NCBI RefSeq assembly: GCF_047324305.1
Contig: NZ_CP178740.1
Span: 5,704,001-5,768,000 of the forward strand
Length of the DNA stretch: 64,000 bases
DNA from: Acerihabitans sp047324305
GTDB lineage: Bacteria > Pseudomonadota > Gammaproteobacteria > Enterobacterales > Enterobacteriaceae
Direction: 5' to 3'
Positions 41,871 through 49,720 of the stretch are shown here, piece after piece (position 1 is the stretch's first letter; each line of letters begins with the position of its first letter). The notes under the pieces are model-generated. The model was not told the origin of the DNA and searched no databases. It was given only the letters and a program-made list of their open reading frames with translations. Position numbers and translations under genes: made by a program.

Positions 41871-42029
41871 TAAGCCACAAACGAACCCCACGCCGTAGCC
41901 ACATAAACTGCCCCGCCAGCCACAAGCGAAACCCCCGCCGCATTGCCCCGCGTCCCTGCTTCCGGTCCGCGCTAAACGGCCGCCGACATTGCCGCGAGCC
42001 AACGAGCCAATAAAGTAAGTAATCGCGCT

Positions 42030-42068
42030 TTTTATTTTCGTTTATTGTTCGTTATTGTTCTTTATCAC
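42030..42068. promoter_or_regulatory. Candidate glpA operator cluster: GlpR-like direct repeats and FNR-like box
   Basis: Three TTCG/CTTTATTG-like direct repeats (TTTTCGTTTATTGTTCGTTATTGTTCTTTA, with the GlpR-like half-site ATTGTTCGTT) end in TTGTT-CTTT-ATCAC at 42055-42068, which matches eight of ten FNR positions. GTTAAT at 42091-42096 would place the box near -41.5. GlpR and FNR control of glpABC is established in E. coli; here it rests on motif resemblance. Confidence 0.45.
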
Positions 42069-42132
42069 ACAAATCCTGTCCATTTTATGCGTTAATCCTA
42101 CTATAACCATCCGCTCACTAGGGGATTAATCT

Positions 42133-43818
42133 ATGGGAGAGAATATGAGCAACCGTTATTCCCATGAGGAGACGGACGTCATTATCATCGGCGGCGGCGC
42201 CACCGGGGCGGGGATCGCACGCGACTGCGCCCTGCGCGGGCTGCGGTGCCTGTTGCTCGAGCGCGACGATATCGCCGCCGGCGCCACCGGCCACAACCAC
42301 GGCCTGCTGCACAGCGGCGCGCGTTACGCCGTCACAGACAGCGAATCCGCCCGCGAATGCATCGAAGAAAACCGCATCCTCAAACGTATCGCCCATCACT
42401 GCGTCGAGGCCACCGACGGCCTGTTTATCACCCTACCGCAGGATTCGCTGGCGTATCAGCAACGATTTATCGCCGCCTGCCTGGATGCCGGCATCGAGGC
42501 GCAGGCCATCGATCCGCAGCTGGCCCTCAGGCAGGAACCGGCGGTCAATCCGGCGCTTATCGGCGCGGTGCGGGTGCCGGACGGCACCGTCGATCCGTTT
42601 CGCCTGACCACCGCCAATATGATCGACGCGCGCGAGCATGGCGCGCGTTTTTTAACCTACCACAGCGTCACGGGGCTTATCCGCCAGGGCGATCGGGTGC
42701 GCGGCGTGCGCGCGTTCGACCATGCCTGCGGCCAGACACATGATATTTACGCGCCGGTGGTCGTCAACGCCGCGGGGATCTGGGGACAGCATATCGCCGA
42801 ATACGCCGACCTGCGCATCCGCATGTTCCCGGCCAAGGGCGCGCTGCTGATTCTCGGACACCGCATCAACAACCTGGTCATTAACCGCTGCCGCGCCCCG
42901 GCCGATGCCGATATCCTGGTGCCGGGCGATACCATTTCCCTCATCGGCACCACCTCCACCCGCGTCGATTACGGCGATATCGACCGGCTGACGGTCACCC
43001 CCGACGAGGTTGACCTGTTGCTGCGCGAAGGCGCGCTGCTGGCGCCGCGCCTGGCGCACACGCGCGTACTGCGCGCCTACGCCGGCGTGCGGCCGCTGGT
43101 GGCCAGCGACGACGATCCTTCCGGGCGCAACGTCAGCCGCGGCATTGTCCTGCTGGACCATGCCAAACGCGACGGCTTGGAGGGTTTTATCACCATTACC
43201 GGCGGCAAGCTGATGACCTATCGCCTGATGGCCGAATGGGCCACGGATACAGTCTGCGCCAAGCTGGGCATAACAGTGCCCTGCACCACGGCGCAGCACG
43301 CCCTGCCCGGATCCAGGAAACCGGCGCAAGAGGCCGGGCGCGCCGCCGGACCGCTGTCCGCCAGCATCTCCGGCTCCGCCGTTTATCGCCACGGCGATCG
43401 CGCCAACCAGGTACTGTGGGGCGACCGCCAGGCCAACAGCCTGGTCTGCGAATGCGAGGCGGTCACGGCGGGAGAAGTCCGCTACGCGGTGGAGGCCCTG
43501 AACGTCAATAACCTCACCGACCTGCGCCGCCGCACGCGCGTCGGCATGGGCACCTGCCAGGGCGAGCTGTGCGCCTGCCGCGCCGCCGGGCTGTTAACCC
43601 GTTTTAACGTCGCCACCCCGCGCCAGTCCATCGGCCAACTGTCGGCGTTCCTGAATGAGCGCTGGAAAGGCATCAGGCCGGTGGCCTGGGGAGACGCGCT
43701 GCGCGAAAGCGAATTTACCAGTTGGGTCTATCGTGGCCTGTGCGGTTTGGACGGCGATGCCCGTCACGCCGCCCGGGACGATGCCCAAAAGAACACGGAG
43801 GCCGATGATGGAATTTGA
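42133..43818 (+). CDS. glpA: Anaerobic glycerol-3-phosphate dehydrogenase, FAD subunit
   Basis: A 561-residue flavoprotein. FAD-binding VIIIGGGATGAGIARDCALRG starts near residue 14; the C-terminal BFD-type [2Fe-2S] motif is CECEAVTAGEV...GTCQGELCACR (near 440-483). It oxidises glycerol 3-phosphate to dihydroxyacetone phosphate and passes electrons through GlpB and GlpC to menaquinone, with fumarate as acceptor. An internal ATG at 42145 behind GGGAG is an equally good start. Overlaps glpB by 11 bp. Confidence 0.97.
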   Translation: MGENMSNRYSHEETDVIIIGGGATGAGIARDCALRGLRCLLLERDDIAAGATGHNHGLLHSGARYAVTDSESARECIEENRILKRIAHHCVEATDGLFITLPQDSLAYQQRFIAACLDAGIEAQAIDPQLALRQEPAVNPALIGAVRVPDGTVDPFRLTTANMIDAREHGARFLTYHSVTGLIRQGDRVRGVRAFDHACGQTHDIYAPVVVNAAGIWGQHIAEYADLRIRMFPAKGALLILGHRINNLVINRCRAPADADILVPGDTISLIGTTSTRVDYGDIDRLTVTPDEVDLLLREGALLAPRLAHTRVLRAYAGVRPLVASDDDPSGRNVSRGIVLLDHAKRDGLEGFITITGGKLMTYRLMAEWATDTVCAKLGITVPCTTAQHALPGSRKPAQEAGRAAGPLSASISGSAVYRHGDRANQVLWGDRQANSLVCECEAVTAGEVRYAVEALNVNNLTDLRRRTRVGMGTCQGELCACRAAGLLTRFNVATPRQSIGQLSAFLNERWKGIRPVAWGDALRESEFTSWVYRGLCGLDGDARHAARDDAQKNTEADDGI

Positions 43819-45094
43819 TGCCGTGGTAATTGGCGGCGGCCTGGCCGGGCTTAGCTGCGCCGTCAGTCTGGCGGAACAAGGCCACCGTACGGCGGTGGTC
43901 AGCGCCGGGCAAAGCGCACTGTATTTCTCTTCCGGCTCGCTGGATCTGCTGTCGCGCCTGCCGGACGGCACGCCGGTGGCGTCCCCCCCCGACGCGCTGG
44001 CGGCGCTGGCGGAACAGGCGCCGCAGCATCCCTATAGCCTGCTGGGCGCGCGCGAGGTCATGGCCAGGGCCGCGGACGCGCAGGCGCTGCTGGCCCGTTG
44101 CGACATTGCGCTGACGGGCCGGGCGCAGCATAACCATCAGCGCATTACGCCGCTGGGCACCCGCAAGGCAAGCTGGCTCAGTCCCGAAGAGGTGCCGGTA
44201 ACGCCCTGGGACGGCATCCTGCCCTGGCAAAGGGTGGCGGTGATAGACATCGAGGGTTTTCTGGATTTCGAGGCCAGCATCGCCGCCGCCTCCCTCGCGG
44301 CGGAGCAAGGCATCCATGCCGTTGTGGCCTGCCTGCGCCTGCCCGCGCTCGACCGGCTGCGCGCCAATCCCAGTGAATTTCGCGCGGTTAATATCGCCAG
44401 GGTACTGGATTTGCCTGAGAATATCCCGGCCCTGGCCGCCGAGCTTGAACGCCTGGCGGGGGACGCGCAATGCCTTATTCTGCCGGCCTGTATCGGACTG
44501 GACTCGCCGCAGCCGCTTGAACGGCTGCGCGGCCTCGTCAATCGGCCAATCTACCTGCTGCCGACCCTGCCGCCCTCGCTGTTGGGCATCCGGTTGTTCC
44601 AGGCGCTGCGCCGGCGCCTTAACCGGCTGGGCGGCGTCTTTATGCCGGGCGACAAGGTATTGAAGGCGCGGTTCGCGGGCCGGCGCATCATCAGCGTTTC
44701 CACCCGCAACCACGCCGATATCCCGGTGCGCGCGCGCCAGGTGGTGCTGGCCAGCGGCAGTTTTTTCAGCAATGGACTGGCGTCCACCCATGAGCGGGTC
44801 TATGAACCGGTGTTTGGTCTGGACATGTTTGGCGACGGGGAGCGGGATACCTGGAGCCGCGCCGATTTTTTCGCCCCCCAGCCCTATCTGCAGTTCGGGG
44901 TTAAAACCGATGACCGCCTGCGGGCGCTGCTTGGCGGTGAACCGCTGGAAAACCTGTATGCCGTCGGCGCGGTGCTTGGCGGCTATGATCCGTTAAGCCA
45001 GGGCTGCGGCGCGGGGGTTTCTTTGGTAAGCGCGCTGCACGCCGCGGGAAGGATCGCCGTTACGCTTGAGGAAAATCATGAGCCTGCCCTTTGA
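43808..45094 (+). CDS. glpB: Anaerobic glycerol-3-phosphate dehydrogenase subunit B
   Basis: A 428-residue FMN-binding-type subunit. GGAGG at 43797-43801 is spaced for the ATG at 43808, giving MEFDAVVIGGGLAGLSCA as in E. coli GlpB (419 residues). SALYFSSGSLDLLSRLPDG near residue 34 and QGCGAGVSLVSALHAA near the C-terminus are characteristic. It joins GlpA to the membrane-bound GlpC. Overlaps glpC by 17 bp. Confidence 0.95.
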   Translation: MEFDAVVIGGGLAGLSCAVSLAEQGHRTAVVSAGQSALYFSSGSLDLLSRLPDGTPVASPPDALAALAEQAPQHPYSLLGAREVMARAADAQALLARCDIALTGRAQHNHQRITPLGTRKASWLSPEEVPVTPWDGILPWQRVAVIDIEGFLDFEASIAAASLAAEQGIHAVVACLRLPALDRLRANPSEFRAVNIARVLDLPENIPALAAELERLAGDAQCLILPACIGLDSPQPLERLRGLVNRPIYLLPTLPPSLLGIRLFQALRRRLNRLGGVFMPGDKVLKARFAGRRIISVSTRNHADIPVRARQVVLASGSFFSNGLASTHERVYEPVFGLDMFGDGERDTWSRADFFAPQPYLQFGVKTDDRLRALLGGEPLENLYAVGAVLGGYDPLSQGCGAGVSLVSALHAAGRIAVTLEENHEPAL

Positions 45095-46277
45095 TAACAG
45101 CTTTGAGAGCTGCCTGAAATGTACCGTTTGCACCACCTATTGCCCGGTATCACGGGTCAATCCGCTGTATCCCGGGCCGAAGCAGGCGGGGCCGGACGGC
45201 GAACGGCTGCGCCTGAAGGATCCGGCGCTGTACGACGACGCGCTGAAATATTGCTCCAACTGCAAGCGCTGCGAGGTGGCCTGTCCGTCCGAAGTACGCA
45301 TCGGCGATATTATCCAGCGGGCCAAGGCCCGCTACAGCGCGCGCAAACCCAGCCTGCGCGACGCCATCCTCAGCCATACCGACATCATGGGGTCCCTTTC
45401 CACCCCCCTGGCGCCGGTGGTGAATATGGCCACCGGACTGAAACCGGTGCGGCGGCTGCTGGATAAAACGTTAAAAATCGACCATCGCCGCCAGTTGCCG
45501 ACATACTCATTCGGCACCTTCCGCCGCTGGTACCGCCAGGAGGCCGATATCCAGCGGCAGTATGCCGAACGGGTGGCTTTTTTCCACGGCTGTTTCGTCA
45601 ATTACAACCACCCGCAGCTGGGCAAGGATTTGATCAGGGTGCTGAACGCCATGGATATCGGGGTGCAGTTGTTAAAACGCGAGAAATGCTGCGGCGTGCC
45701 GCTTATCGCCAACGGCTTTATCGCCCAGGCGCAAAAACAGGCGCGGGTCAACGCCGCCTCGCTTGAACACGCGGTGCTGGAGCACGGCATGGCGGTGGTG
45801 GGCACCTCGTCCAGCTGCATCCATGCCCTGCGCGAGGAGTATCCCCATCTGCTGGACGTGGATACGTCGGCGGTGCGCGAGCGTGTCGAGCTGGCCACCC
45901 GCTATATCTACCGCCGGCTCGAGGCGGGCAAAACGCTGGACCTGAAGCCGCTGCGGCTGCGGGTGGCCTACCACACCCCCTGCCATATGGAAAAAATGGG
46001 CTGGGCGCTGTATACCCTGGAACTGCTCAGGCGCATCCCCGGCCTCGACCTGGTGGTGCTGGACTCGCAGTGCTGCGGCATCGCCGGCACCTACGGTTTC
46101 AAATCGGAGAATTATGCCACCGCGCAGGATATCGGCGCCCCGTTGTTCCAGCAGATCGAACGCAGCGGCGTCGACCTGGTGGTGACCGACTGCGAAACCT
46201 GCAAGTGGCAAATCGAGATGTCCACCGGCAAGCCCTGCGAGCATCCGATAACGCTGCTGGCCCGCGCTCTGGCCTGA
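45078..46277 (+). CDS. glpC: Anaerobic glycerol-3-phosphate dehydrogenase iron-sulfur subunit
   Basis: A 399-residue iron-sulfur protein. Two [4Fe-4S] motifs, CLKCTVCTTYCPVSRV and CSNCKRCEVACPSEV, are near residues 13 and 56, and two CCG-type cysteine-rich domains follow (EKCCGVPL, DSQCCGIAGTYGFK). GAGGAAA precedes the ATG at 45078. It anchors GlpAB and transfers electrons to menaquinone. Last gene of the operon. Confidence 0.97.
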   Translation: MSLPFDNSFESCLKCTVCTTYCPVSRVNPLYPGPKQAGPDGERLRLKDPALYDDALKYCSNCKRCEVACPSEVRIGDIIQRAKARYSARKPSLRDAILSHTDIMGSLSTPLAPVVNMATGLKPVRRLLDKTLKIDHRRQLPTYSFGTFRRWYRQEADIQRQYAERVAFFHGCFVNYNHPQLGKDLIRVLNAMDIGVQLLKREKCCGVPLIANGFIAQAQKQARVNAASLEHAVLEHGMAVVGTSSSCIHALREEYPHLLDVDTSAVRERVELATRYIYRRLEAGKTLDLKPLRLRVAYHTPCHMEKMGWALYTLELLRRIPGLDLVVLDSQCCGIAGTYGFKSENYATAQDIGAPLFQQIERSGVDLVVTDCETCKWQIEMSTGKPCEHPITLLARALA

Positions 46278-46979
46278 CCTCCCCGGCCGCGCCGGGGATC
46301 GGGGGGTTACCGATGGCCGCCCCAACCGATCGCCGCATGCCGGGCGGTTGCGGGCGGCGCCTTCCCGCCTCTGGGCCAGGCGCATATATTCCCGCACCCG
46401 GTTGCTGACAATGTCACCGCCGGCCGATTACCGCCGGCTTTGCATCCCATGATTTGATAACACAAGAATATATTCATTAAAAAAAATTGTTATTTAAAAT
46501 TCATTGCTTGTTTCGGCTTAAGATACCCATGAATAAATGCGTTAAAATTATCCCCCCCGGACCAGGCAGCCTATATCGGCATGCCCGCCGTAAAGTTTTA
46601 ATATCATTAATAGCGCAATTACAATTGATTACCCTATGGATACCAGTAACCACCTATTCAGTGAAAAAATCTGATTATTGCCGTAATATCCAATACCTTG
46701 CTGAATGCCGCTTAAGTTTTTTTTATTAATTTCCTTTAAAGCAGTGAATTATAATATTTATGACGAGATCACAAAACCTAATATTTAACGTTCCGTTTAT
46801 TAAAAAAAAGGCGTTATTATTTTATCTCCCAATGGTGCTTCCTGTGTCTGCTTGATGCGCTTCCGCCCTGGCCGCGGGATGAAAAAGGCCAGGGCAACAC
46901 ACCCTTATCTCCGGTATGCAGGCAGTGGCGCGGGCTCACGTCCGTATTAAATAAAAATATTTTATAAGGTATCCCTCCG
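46278..46979. other. Intergenic region and leader of porin 1
   Basis: No convincing gene in 702 bp. A weak GCCGGC / GCCGGC hairpin with TTT at 46419-46441 may end glpABC. From 46450 the DNA is AT-rich and should carry the porin promoter. Positions 46770-46979 align without gaps to the region before porin 2, including the structured leader. Confidence 0.6.
46830..46979 (+). other. Structured 5' leader of porin 1
   Basis: This leader can form CCCTGGCC / GGCCAGGG (46866-46873 with 46887-46894) and CGGGC / GTCCG (46931-46935 with 46940-46944). The equivalent leader of porin 2 differs at both members of base pairs in ways that keep pairing. GTGCTTCCTGTGTCT upstream of the first stem is almost unchanged. 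The start codon follows TAAGGTATC. Confidence 0.65.
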
Positions 46980-48071
46980 ATGAAATATACCCTACTAGCA
47001 GTGATGATCCCGGCCCTGCTCGCGTCGGGGGCCGCAAGCGCGGCCGAAGTATTTAACAAAGACGGCAATAAACTGGATATGTACGGTAAAGTCGACGGCC
47101 TGCATTATTTCGCTGGTGATGACGGCTATGCATCCGATGGCGATCAGTCCTATGTGCGTTTCGGTTTTAAAGGCGAAACCCAAATCAATGATCAGGTCAC
47201 CGGCTTTGGCCAATGGGAATATAATATACAAGCTAACAAAACCGAGGGCGGCAATGATGCCACCGACGGCACCAAAACCCGTTTGGGTTTTGCCGGCTTG
47301 AAATTTGCCGATTACGGTTCATTTGACTATGGCCGTAATTACGGCGTGGTGTACGATGCCCTGGGCTGGACGGATATGCTGCCGGAGTTCGGCGGCGAAA
47401 CCGCTTACTCCGATAACTTCATGGTCGGCCGTACCACGGGTGTTGCCACCTACCGTAATACCAATTTCTTCGGCCTGGTCGACGGCCTGGGTTTTGCCCT
47501 GCAGTACCAGGGTAAAAACGATCGGTCGGATATCGCCCGCGCGAACGGCGACGGCTACGGCGGTTCAATTTCGTATATGTCGCCCATCGGTGTCGGCATT
47601 GTCGGCGCCTACTCCTCCTCGGATCGCACCAATAGCCAGAATCTTGCTCCCTACGGCCAGGGCAAGCGCGCGGAACAGTGGGCGACGTCGCTGAAATATG
47701 ACGCCAATAATATCTATCTTGCCGCCACCTATGGCGAAACGCGCAGGGCCACCTATATCAACGGCACAACCCCGGCCGGCGTCGGGGTGACGGGTTTTGC
47801 CAACCAGACTCAGGATATCCTGCTGGTGGCGCAATATCAGTTCGACTTCGGTCTGCGTCCGTCCATCGGCTATACCAAGTCCAAAGCGAAGGACGTCGAA
47901 GGCATCGGCAATGTTGACTTGATTAAATACTATGAAGTCGGCGCCACCTATTACTTCAACAAGAACATGTCGACCTATGTCGATTATATCATTAACCGTA
48001 TTTACGAGGACAACCAGCTAAGCCGTAACCGCGGCAACGTCGTGGCGCTGGGCCTGGTATATCAGTTCTAG
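46980..48071 (+). CDS. Outer-membrane porin of the OmpC/OmpF family, copy 1
   Basis: A 363-residue trimeric general porin. The signal peptide ends at Ala-Ser-Ala (residues 19-21), and the mature protein starts AEVFNKDGNKLDMYGKVDGLHYF. The constriction-loop motif LGWTDMLPEFGGET is near residue 130, and the C-terminal GLVYQF ends in Phe, the BAM recognition signal. It would let small hydrophilic solutes through the outer membrane. It differs from copy 2 mainly near the ends and in the extracellular-loop part around residues 220-265. Confidence 0.95.
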   Translation: MKYTLLAVMIPALLASGAASAAEVFNKDGNKLDMYGKVDGLHYFAGDDGYASDGDQSYVRFGFKGETQINDQVTGFGQWEYNIQANKTEGGNDATDGTKTRLGFAGLKFADYGSFDYGRNYGVVYDALGWTDMLPEFGGETAYSDNFMVGRTTGVATYRNTNFFGLVDGLGFALQYQGKNDRSDIARANGDGYGGSISYMSPIGVGIVGAYSSSDRTNSQNLAPYGQGKRAEQWATSLKYDANNIYLAATYGETRRATYINGTTPAGVGVTGFANQTQDILLVAQYQFDFGLRPSIGYTKSKAKDVEGIGNVDLIKYYEVGATYYFNKNMSTYVDYIINRIYEDNQLSRNRGNVVALGLVYQF

Positions 48072-48097
48072 CCGGCCCGTAAGACACGCACATCCGG

Positions 48098-49009
48098 TTA
48101 CGCCGCCGGTCCCTGTACTGGCATGACGTCGGCGGCGGCAGTCTGCAGAATGGGGATCAGGTAATCACAGTGGATTTCGCCGCTGCCGTCATCGTTACTG
48201 GATGACGGCCAGCGGTGGAAACGTTCGATATCATAGCCGTCGCGCCGCACCATGCGCATCAGCGGCAGGCAGACACTGTAGAGATCCATAATAAATCCCT
48301 GCAGCCCCCCGGCCGGCCCCAGGTAGGTAAACAAGGCATAATCGCCGGCGTTCAATGAAAGTTCCTGCAGATTCTCACTTTTGACCGGCAAAAACGCCGG
48401 TTCGGCGGCGGTGGTATAAAACACTTCGTTTTCACCGTTCTTATCAACGGCGGGACGCGAGTAGCACAGGCCGTAAACCACCGGCGGGCTGCTTTGCGCC
48501 TCTTCCAGGAAAGTGCGCCAGAACTGCGCGCGCAGCTCGGCACGGTGACGGCTTAACTGCTCCAGCGTGCAGGTGTAGCTGCGGGTAATGCCTTCCAGCC
48601 TCAGCGCCGGCAGCATAACGATTTCAGCCGGGGCATAGGCGCAGGAGGCGCGGCCTATCGGCGGCTGGATGCCGAAAAAATCCCAGCGCAACGAACGCCG
48701 GTAAAAGGCCGGCGTTTGCTGGAACTGCTTTTTAAACGCGCGGGTAAAGGTTTGCTGTGATTCAAAATGATATTGCAGCGCAATGTCCGCCAGCGACCGG
48801 CTGGTGAGACGCAGCGCCATGGCGGCATGGGACAGGCGCCGGGCGCGGATATACGCGCCGAGCACCTGGCCCGTCGTCTCTTTGAATTTTCGCTGCAAAT
48901 GCCATTTGGAATAACCCGACCTGGCGGCTACGTCGTCCAGCGATAGGGGTTTGTCCAACTGCTCTTCCAGCCAGGCCAGCAAATCGCCAATAATCCCGGA
49001 TCGGTTCAT
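48098..49009 (-). CDS. Rob-like AraC-family regulator with GyrI-like effector domain
   Basis: A 303-residue protein. The N-terminal 115 residues form the two helix-turn-helices of the MarA/SoxS/Rob group (PLSLDDVAARSGYSKWHLQRKFKETTG and RSLADIALQYHFESQQTFTRAFKKQFQQTPAFYRR), very close to E. coli Rob. The C-terminal 170 residues resemble the GyrI-like ligand domain of Rob. It lies convergent to porin 1 and divergent from porin 2. MarA/SoxS/Rob proteins control porin levels in enterics, so local control of these porins is plausible, but that is inference. Confidence 0.9.
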   Translation of the reverse strand: MNRSGIIGDLLAWLEEQLDKPLSLDDVAARSGYSKWHLQRKFKETTGQVLGAYIRARRLSHAAMALRLTSRSLADIALQYHFESQQTFTRAFKKQFQQTPAFYRRSLRWDFFGIQPPIGRASCAYAPAEIVMLPALRLEGITRSYTCTLEQLSRHRAELRAQFWRTFLEEAQSSPPVVYGLCYSRPAVDKNGENEVFYTTAAEPAFLPVKSENLQELSLNAGDYALFTYLGPAGGLQGFIMDLYSVCLPLMRMVRRDGYDIERFHRWPSSSNDDGSGEIHCDYLIPILQTAAADVMPVQGPAA

Positions 49010-49146
49010 AAAAAACCTTATGCCTCAAAATCTTTATATCGCGGTAGAATCCCCGATAAAAGAGAAATAACTAAAGCGATTATTCCCTGTTTAATCCCAA
49101 GATTCTATCTATTATTTTATTCATTAATCATGCTGTTATGACAGTT

Positions 49147-49458
49147 AATGCTTTTTTTGACGCGACATGCAGCGACTTTACATAAAATGACAATTCTCGC
49201 CTGAGATATAAGCAGTGTTAAATCTTCCGCGTGAACTATAAATGCTATTTTTGACCTTAAATGGCAATTGCCATACTATTAGGAATCTTTTTAACATATT
49301 GTGCCAAAATTATCCTCTGGTGCCTTTTTTAACGTTTGATGCTATTATCCACATAATAACAAATAGTTACTTTTAATAATATATTGAAAAACCATCCTGT
49401 ATAAAAATGTCATTTTTAGCCGTAAGTGTTATTTTTGACATTTAGTGTCATATAACTT
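49147..49458 (+). promoter_or_regulatory. Iterated AATG-NN-ATTTTTGAC motif with 19 bp phasing
   Basis: Related copies start at 49147 (AATGCTTTTTTTGAC), 49186 (AATGACAATT), 49241 (AATGCTATTTTTGAC), 49260 (AATGGCAATT), 49406 (AATGTCATTTTTAGC), 49425 (AGTGTTATTTTTGAC) and 49444 (AGTGTCATATAAC). Spacings of 39, 19, 19 and 19 bp occur within groups, close to two helical turns. This looks like an array of binding sites on one DNA face, for example for OmpR or the adjacent Rob-like protein; the binding protein is not known. Confidence 0.5.
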
Positions 49459-49570
49459 TTATATATTAATTGCAAACCAACGTCTTTGATTACAATAGTT
49501 AAACACCGATCACAAAATTTCATATTTTGCGTTTCGCTTTTTAAATAAATAGCGTTAATATTTCTTCTCC

Positions 49571-49720
49571 CATTGGTGCTTCCTGTGTCTACTCGATGCG
49601 CTTCCGCCTTGGCCACGGGATGAAAAAGGCCAAGGCAACAAATCCTTATCTCCAGTGTTCAGGCAGTGGCGCGGGCACAGGCCCGTATTAAATAAAAATA
49701 CTTTATAAGGTATCATTTCG
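49571..49720 (+). other. Structured 5' leader of porin 2
   Basis: It aligns without gaps with the leader of porin 1 at a fixed offset of 2741 bp. Stems are CCTTGGCC / GGCCAAGG (49607-49614 with 49628-49635) and CGGGC / GCCCG (49672-49676 with 49681-49685). The C-G pair of copy 1 at 46868/46892 is T-A here, and the G-U pair at 46934/46941 is G-C here. Confidence 0.65.

Larger units (their letters stand above)
39980..41950. repeat. Two-kilobase complex repeat region between fumC and glpA
   Basis: Three direct copies of a unit of about 370 bp begin at 40146, 40515 and 40885; the third is cut near 41220. Shorter 80 bp relatives precede them (about 40050-40145). An inverted partial copy covers about 41560-41870, and the outermost edges near 39990-40030 and 41870-41940 are also inverted relatives (GGGGCGGGGTTTCG-like). 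Each unit holds a stem, GAGGCCGT-ACCGCG-ACGGCCTC (11 bp in the inverted copy). Open frames here read the same repeat in shifting frames, so I list no gene. No transposase or target duplication was found. Confidence 0.85.
49010..49720. other. AT-rich regulatory region before porin 2
   Basis: No gene is seen in 711 bp. The region is markedly AT-rich compared with the genes and contains an iterated motif (49147-49458), a candidate porin promoter around 49520-49560 (GCGTTTCGCTTTTTAAATAAATAGCGTTAATA), and the structured leader from 49571. It must also hold the promoter of the Rob-like gene. Confidence 0.6.

Noticed and set aside
46487..46729. 80-codon frame between glpC and porin 1
   Set aside because: No ribosome site, AT-rich non-coding composition and no recognisable features.
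46879..46950. A 23-codon upstream frame in each porin leader (starting MKKA, ending GPY or RPY)
   Set aside because: It is in frame in both copies only because there are no gaps; seven of 23 residues differ, so no protein-level constraint is seen. The hairpins explain the conservation better.
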